A stretch of 64,000 nt of DNA. It comes from Anaerotruncus sp. G3(2012) (GTDB lineage Bacteria; Bacillota; Clostridia; Oscillospirales; Ruminococcaceae). The notes under the pieces were generated by a model. That model was given only the letters and a program-made list of their open reading frames with translations, made no database searches and was not told the origin of the DNA. Made by a program: the position numbers and the translations under genes. This document shows, piece by piece, positions 59,950 to 64,000 of the stretch (its first letter is position 1; each line of letters begins with the position of its first letter). The stretch spans positions 256,808 through 320,807 of the forward strand of contig NZ_KE159675.1 of the NCBI RefSeq assembly GCF_000403395.2. Direction: 5' to 3'.

Positions 59950-60198
59950 AAGCAATGCGCCGGTATATACCGGCACTCGCTTGTTGGTGGCTGACGCCCC
60001 CAAGCCCCCGTAAGGACCGGCGCAGTTGCGCCGGTCCTTTTAAGCCGCCTTCGGCGTCTGCGCGTCGGGACAAACTCCACTCCGCTGCGCCCGCCTGACG
60101 GCGGGCATCCGCTTCATTTCGTTGTCCCTCCTTTCCCCACGCAACCCGCTTCGCTGGGCTTGCGCGGGGGCCCCATTATGCAGGGAGAGAAAAAATCA

Positions 60199-61602
60199 TC
60201 ACCGCGCCTTCTGCTGGCGGTCACGATTTTTCTCTTTCTCCGTCAGGCCCAAAATCCGCTCCACATTGTTTTTGGCCGTGAGCAGTTCTATCATTTTTTC
60301 CTTCGCCTGCCTGTACTCTGGATACCGTTTTTTCTTCTCAGCCTGCAACACGGCATACTCCTGTTTCAGTGATTGCATGGAGGGCAGCTTTTTCAAACCG
60401 AGTGAATTGGAGTACCGTTTCGCCGCTTGACAGGCCGTGATTTCACTGCTATGCTGTTCATAAAAATTTTCTCTTTTCCTGCCCGTCAATTTCCGATATT
60501 GCGCGTAAATCTCTCGTGTTTTGCCCTAAGCGCCGATGTGCTTTTGCAGTTCGGAAATGTCCTTCATTCTTACGCTGGTAGCTTTCGACTGGTCAGATAA
60601 ATCATTGAATTTCTGGACCGCCGCATCGCAGACTTTCTCCAATTCTCTGAGGTCAGTCAGCCCGTTTTCCTGCAAGTATATAATTGTCTTTGCCATCTCC
60701 TTGAGATTGAAAATTTTCGCCCACCGCTCGAATCCGGGAGAGTTGATTTTCTGCATTTTTGCTTGAATGTCGATCAGCAAATTAGGCTTAGACTGCGCCG
60801 CCGCCTTTGCTCTGGGAGTGACGATCCGCTTACCGAAAATGCGCTCCATGATCGCCGCTTCGGAGTAGTCCGCGCGGAGGGAATCACAGCGCACGAACCT
60901 CTTGCCGTGGGGAATTTTGAACGCCAGCTGCTTACCCCGCTTTACCTCCACGCCCATCGCTTTTATATCGGCGAGGAAGCTGTCAAAATCCTTACAGCCT
61001 TGACCGAGGGCGGTGTCGATCATCCGCTCCAACTGTCCCCGGATGGTAGGTGGCTTACTCTCCCCCAGCCATGTACCGTAACTACCCCGGCTGGGCTTCG
61101 GCTCCGCAATCACCGACAGCCCATTTTCCAGGCACATCATATCGGAGATTCTCCGAACTGTGAATGAGGAGCGCCAGAAGTTCCGGAATTTCCTGGTGCA
61201 GTCTATGGCGGTCGAGTTGAACACGATATGCGAGTGAATGTGGTGCTTGTCAACATGGGTGCAGACGATAAAAGCATGATTGCCCTTGGTCAGCGACATA
61301 GCGAGATCATAGCCTATCTTGTTCGCCAGTTCCGGTGTAATCTCCCCCGGCTTGAAGGACTGCCGCAGATGATAGGCGATCACATCATTGTCCTTCCGTT
61401 CCCTGCCGGTAATGGCGGCATACTGCCGTTTGGAAAATAGAAACTCCTGGTCAGCGATAGACGGGTTACAGTGGTAGGCCGTGACCAAATCGCCGCCGTT
61501 GGTTTTCTCAGGATTTTCAACATAGTCCGTCACCCGGCCCAGGGCTTCGGCCACGGTCCGGCCCTTGCCACTGTGCAGGGGCATCAGGCGTGTTGTTGCC
61601 AT
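60199..61602 (-). pseudogene. Relaxase (MobA/MobP-like) with an in-frame amber codon
   Basis: The frame from ATG 61602 encodes a relaxase that nicks oriT and leads transfer. HVDKHHIHSHIVFN is the HUH metal motif, and MATTRLMPLHSGKGRT is the typical start. The frame stops at TAG 60526-60528 after KHIGA, but the same phase is open again for 12 codons up to TTG 60489 and then to 60199 (TGRKRENFYEQHSSEITACQ... LLTAKNNVERILGL), the expected C-terminal part. So a single stop splits a gene of about 467 codons. Either the C-terminal tail is lost or there is read-through. GAGGAGAGG lies 8 bases before the ATG. Confidence 0.82.
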
Positions 61603-61666
61603 TTTCAAAACCTCTCCTCAAAAGAAAATGATGGTGGACGAAAAATCTTCGCCCACCACCAGACTG

Positions 61667-62032
61667 TCATTTGATTTTCGATAGTTGTTCCAATATGCTG
61701 CCGAACAGGCCGCTGACCTCCGTCAGCTTGCCGCAGATTTCATCCACTTCGTCGGGATAGACACCGCCGCCGGAGTTGACCCGGCGGGCGATCTGGTTCA
61801 CATTGTTGGAGGTATACCGCAGGAGCTTGGCACACTCGTCCAGTTCCTTGATTTGCAATTGGACAATGTAGCCGTCAATACACATCTTACGAATATAGGC
61901 ACTCATATTATGAATGCCCATCAGAGCCATCCTCTGCTCAATCAACCTCCGTTCCTCGTCCGTAACTTTGAAATAGATGCCGCCGCTTTTGCCTTTGGCG
62001 CATTCAGATATTGGCGCAGGCCTCCTTAACAA
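61667..62032 (-). CDS. mobC: MobC-like mobilisation accessory protein
   Basis: About 110 recognisable residues of a MobC protein, a ribbon-helix-helix nicking accessory: IYFKVTDEERRLIEQRMALMGIHNMSAYIRKMCIDGYIV, then KLLRYTSNNVNQIARRVNSGGGVY, the typical conserved C-terminal motif. The start is uncertain: TTG 62032 is far inside the upstream gene and has no ribosome site. An ATG at 62003, right after the upstream TGA, opens a different frame (MRQRQKRR), so a one-base frameshift near 61980 is possible. It precedes the relaxase gene. Confidence 0.72.
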   Translation of the reverse strand: MLRRPAPISECAKGKSGGIYFKVTDEERRLIEQRMALMGIHNMSAYIRKMCIDGYIVQLQIKELDECAKLLRYTSNNVNQIARRVNSGGGVYPDEVDEICGKLTEVSGLFGSILEQLSKIK

Positions 62033-62573
62033 AGCTGAGATAGTCCTCCAGTGTTTTGCGGCAGGAATCAGTCAAACCCATCAAAGTGTGAAGCTGTTCC
62101 TGTGAAAGATTGGGAAGCACTTCCTCATAATTGGGCAGATGGAAACTCTCCACACCTCGCTGAACTCTTTCAATAAAGGCACTGTATTCCAGAACAAAGG
62201 CTTCCGGCGACTGTCTGCAATCTTTGGTAGGGTCCTTCAATTCCGCGATACTCTCCAAAAACTCAGCTTTTTGCTGCCGGGACGATTTCGCATGTCCCGG
62301 AGCGGCGCGTACCTCCATGGGCTGATAATCGTCCGCAGATCGAATCTGACCGGAAGCCAGCAAAATAGCGGCGGTTTTCTGCTTGTCGGGTTCCATACGC
62401 GAGAGCTTCATCGCATTGCTCTGGTTGAGCTTATAATTGGGAAAATGGCGAAAAACTTCCCGTGTATCTTCCGTCAGACCGTTCATCATCTGGACAGTCC
62501 GCTCTACCGTCCGGGACGATACGCCCAGCTTGTCGGCGGTATCCTGGGCGAATGATCTCAACGTGACCGACAT
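62004..62573 (-). pseudogene. ParB-like partition protein, 5' end cut by an IS
   Basis: The 189 visible residues match the middle and end of a ParB-type DNA-binding protein. VTLRSFAQDTADKLGVSSRTVERTVQ is the KorB-like helix-turn-helix, followed by NQSNAMKLSRMEPDKQKTAAILLASGQIRSADDYQP. The N-terminal ParB nuclease-like domain is missing. The ATG at 62573 lies 3 bases from the end of the IS3-family element (62576), so it is an internal Met codon and no ribosome site is present. It is most likely inactive. Confidence 0.7.
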
Positions 62574-62701
62574 TTTGAACTGCTCCCCGTCAAGTAGACA
62601 GTGAAATAATTCATTGAAAATTCACAGTGCTGTAGCACTGTGGCACCTTGCAAAATTTATTTGTCCGCCGATGGCATCCAAACAGATTTTGCAAGGTCTG
62701 G

Positions 62702-63601
62702 TTATGCCGCCATAGCCAGTTCATGCTTCTCAAAAGGTGTGAGTACGCCAAGGCCGCGCTGGAGTCGCCTGGAATTGTAATAAGCGATGTAGTCCTCAAT
62801 CATCCAGACCAGTTCCTCTCGACTGGTGAAACGCCGCCCATAATAGCGTTCCCTCTTGAGGATGCCCCAGAACCCCTCCATCGGACCATTATCAATACAC
62901 TTGCCCACCCGGGACATACTTTGGGTCATGCCAGCCGCAGCCAGCTTGTCGTGGAACACCTGCGTTGTATATTGGAAGCCCCTGTCGCTATGGAACAGCG
63001 GGTGTGCGTCCGGATTGTCAGTTACGGCTTTGTCAAGGGTCTCATATACCAGAGCGTTGTCATTTGCGTCCCGAATGACTGCCGCAACGATTCTACGGTC
63101 ATACAGGTCCAGGATAGCACTGAGATAGACCTTATGTACCACTGGACCAACATAATACTTGAACTCGGTCACATCCGTCAGCCATTTCTCATTGGGCCTG
63201 TCTGCATGGAATCGACGGTTGAGAATATTTTCCGCCGTATGCTTTGGGTCTGAGACGGATCGTGTACAGCTGTGTCTGGCGTACTTGATGGTGGATTTAA
63301 TCCCCAGACTCTGACAGATGCGGCGGACCCGCTTGTCATTTACCGATGTATCGTAATAACGTGCCAGATCGTCTCGGATGCGTCGGTAGCCCTTGTCTGG
63401 ACTTGACCCGTGGATTTCCTCTACTTGCTCTGCAATGCGTTTGTTTTCCGCCGCACGGGGGCTGAGTTTTCCCGCATGCCACTGGTAATAACCGGCTCTG
63501 GAAACATGGAGGATTTGGCACAACGTTTCTATCGGATACCCCCGTTCCTCGGAACACTGGCGGATCGCTTCGTATTGCCGCTCATTGCGAAATTGCCTCA
63601 A
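62702..63601 (-). CDS. IS3-family transposase OrfB
   Basis: A 299-residue DDE integrase-type transposase. HTH_21 segment GYRRIRDDLARYYDTSVNDKRVRRI precedes the core with catalytic residues in WLTDVTEFKYY (D), HSDRGFQYT (D) and NGPMEGFWGILKRE (E). The full element would make an OrfAB fusion by -1 frameshifting at the A-rich stretch TTAAAAAAAGTG near the orfA end. With orfA truncated it is probably not active by itself. The first codon shown is TTG. Confidence 0.9.
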   Translation of the reverse strand: MRQFRNERQYEAIRQCSEERGYPIETLCQILHVSRAGYYQWHAGKLSPRAAENKRIAEQVEEIHGSSPDKGYRRIRDDLARYYDTSVNDKRVRRICQSLGIKSTIKYARHSCTRSVSDPKHTAENILNRRFHADRPNEKWLTDVTEFKYYVGPVVHKVYLSAILDLYDRRIVAAVIRDANDNALVYETLDKAVTDNPDAHPLFHSDRGFQYTTQVFHDKLAAAGMTQSMSRVGKCIDNGPMEGFWGILKRERYYGRRFTSREELVWMIEDYIAYYNSRRLQRGLGVLTPFEKHELAMAA

Positions 63602-63789
63602 TCCTTCCCCCTCTCTAATTCCTTCACTTTTTTTAACAGGTCATTCTCCATTTTCAGCAAATATATCTCTCGCTCCAGTTGGGCATTCCGTACCCGCAGC
63701 TCCTCTTCCGGTGTACGAGGTGTTTGCTGTGCTGTCCTATGGCCGCGGCGATCTTCCAGCCCGGCTATCCCCATGGCCTGATATTTCTT
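63598..63789 (-). pseudogene. IS3-family OrfA, 3' part only
   Basis: 64 codons from the 63791 junction to TGA 63600-63598 encode KKYQAMGIAGLEDRRGH... and the leucine-zipper part NAQLEREIYLLKMENDLLKKVKELE typical of OrfA. The N-terminal helix-turn-helix is missing because the IS5-family copy interrupts the gene. Confidence 0.8.
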
Positions 63790-63790
63790 A

Positions 63791-64000
63791 GGGTCTGTTC
63801 ACACAAATAAAGATATGCTATAATAAAGGAATGGAACTGAAGAAAGAACAATACGAACAAATCGCAGAGTGCTTTCCGAAACAGCGGAAACCAGCAAAAA
63901 TCAGCAATCTGGATGTATTGAATGCGGCGCTGTACGTAATGGAAAATGGGTGCAAATGGAGGAGCCTGCCCAAAGAATACGGAGATTGGCACGTGATCTA
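63791..64000 (+). mobile_element. IS5-family element, left end
   Basis: It begins GGGTCTGTTCACACAAATAAAG, an IS5/IS427-group type terminal sequence, inserted in orfA of the IS3-family element, next to TTA that may be part of the target. A TATAAT (63819-63824) lies just before the transposase start. The rest is outside the window. Confidence 0.75.
63831..64000 (+). CDS. IS5-family transposase, N-terminal part
   Basis: 56 codons are visible from ATG 63831 to the window end: MELKKEQYEQIAECFPKQ, then LDVLNAALYVMENGCKWRSLPKEYGDW, the DUF4096-type N-terminal domain of IS5-family transposases. AAAGGA lies just before the ATG. The catalytic DDE domain is beyond the window. Confidence 0.85.
   Translation, partial: MELKKEQYEQIAECFPKQRKPAKISNLDVLNAALYVMENGCKWRSLPKEYGDWHVI

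Larger units (their letters stand above)
59815..60198. other. Non-coding oriT-like spacer with palindromes
   Basis: Besides the Pho boxes and tandem repeats, it holds a perfect palindrome GCCGGTATATACCGGC (59959-59974), a 12-bp-arm hairpin AAGGACCGGCGC/GCGCCGGTCCTT (60012-60039), and GC-rich short repeats at 60060-60170. No gene is supported. As it lies directly downstream of the relaxase gene in a mobilisation region, an origin of transfer is a reasonable guess. Confidence 0.45.
62576..63790 (-). mobile_element. IS3-family insertion sequence, interrupted
   Basis: The left end begins TGAACTGCTCCCCGTCAAG at 62576, an IS3-type terminal sequence. The element holds orfB (62702-63601) and the end of orfA (63598-63789) on the minus strand. 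A TGGC.. spacer with an 11-bp inverted repeat CCTTGCAAAAT/ATTTTGCAAGG (62646-62696) and a CACAGTGC/GCACTGTG hairpin (62623-62642) lies after orfB. Its other end is lost at the junction with an IS5-family element at 63791. Confidence 0.8.
53040..64000. mobile_element. Decayed mobilizable element carrying the pho-pst operon
   Basis: Between the tRNA-Leu terminator and the window end lie a serine-recombinase tail, phoR-phoP-phoU-pstBACS, an oriT-like spacer, relaxase, mobC, a ParB-like gene and two IS elements, all on the minus strand except the last IS. This mix of recombinase, cargo and mobilisation genes fits a Tn4451-like element or a remnant. The left limit is set by the recombinase 3' end and its hairpin; the right end is outside the window. 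No flanking direct repeat was found. Confidence 0.6.

Overview
The window reads as a chromosomal segment from a GC-rich, low-motility-type Clostridia, most like the Oscillospiraceae/Ruminococcaceae of the gut. The reasons are a sigma-A/dnaG housekeeping pair, RNase Y, a thrS T-box, a YycJ-type MBL hydrolase, DUF1934 near argS, a 2-hydroxyacyl-CoA dehydratase activase-like protein, and AGGAGG ribosome sites with TTGACA/TATAAT promoters. The taxon is inferred from gene families, since no rRNA gene is present.

Layout. 1-6730 (+) holds a small membrane protein end, YigZ, a dGTPase-like HD protein, dnaG-rpoD and a PrsA-like lipoprotein. 7143-13087 (-) holds ddl, murI, DUF1934, argS and a homocysteine methyltransferase-like gene. 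13540-20080 (+) has a NYN-LOTUS protein, a two-gene activase/dehydratase-like pair and a YitT permease. 20104-23137 (-) has an Orn/Lys/Arg decarboxylase, a FemX-like transferase and Tag. 23385-27323 (+) has an aldo/keto reductase, a DUF3810 protein and guaB.

27869-39329 (+) is the most distinctive part of the core genome. It is a poly-gamma-glutamate type locus: lipoprotein gamma-glutamyltransferase, a DUF6305-like lipoprotein, a TRAP/DctM-like permease with a 48-residue membrane microprotein, two secreted or anchored AspA/AstE-like zinc hydrolases, PgsB, PgsC and PgsW, and a translationally coupled sensor kinase and response regulator. No PgsA/CapA is visible. Synthesis (PgsB/C/W), cleavage (GGT and the hydrolases) and transport (permease plus lipoprotein) could form one cycle, but that is inference.

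39412-50439 (-) carries a divergent Hsp70/J-protein pair, rlmH-walJ-murA, a LysM-G5-M23 hydrolase, a small PH-like protein and thrS with a T-box leader. RNase Y (+) follows and then tRNA-Leu(CAG).

Downstream of the tRNA, about 53040 to the window end looks like a decayed mobilizable element: the tail of a large serine recombinase, a complete phoR-phoP-phoU-pstBACS phosphate operon read leftward with a Pho-box-like array, an oriT-like non-coding region, a relaxase broken by an in-frame amber codon, mobC, a ParB-like gene cut by an IS3-family element, and an IS5-family element nested in that IS3 copy. A dispersed family of palindromic intergenic repeats occurs at about 2.1-2.5, 6.75-6.9, 10.1-10.5 and 48.4-48.5 kb.
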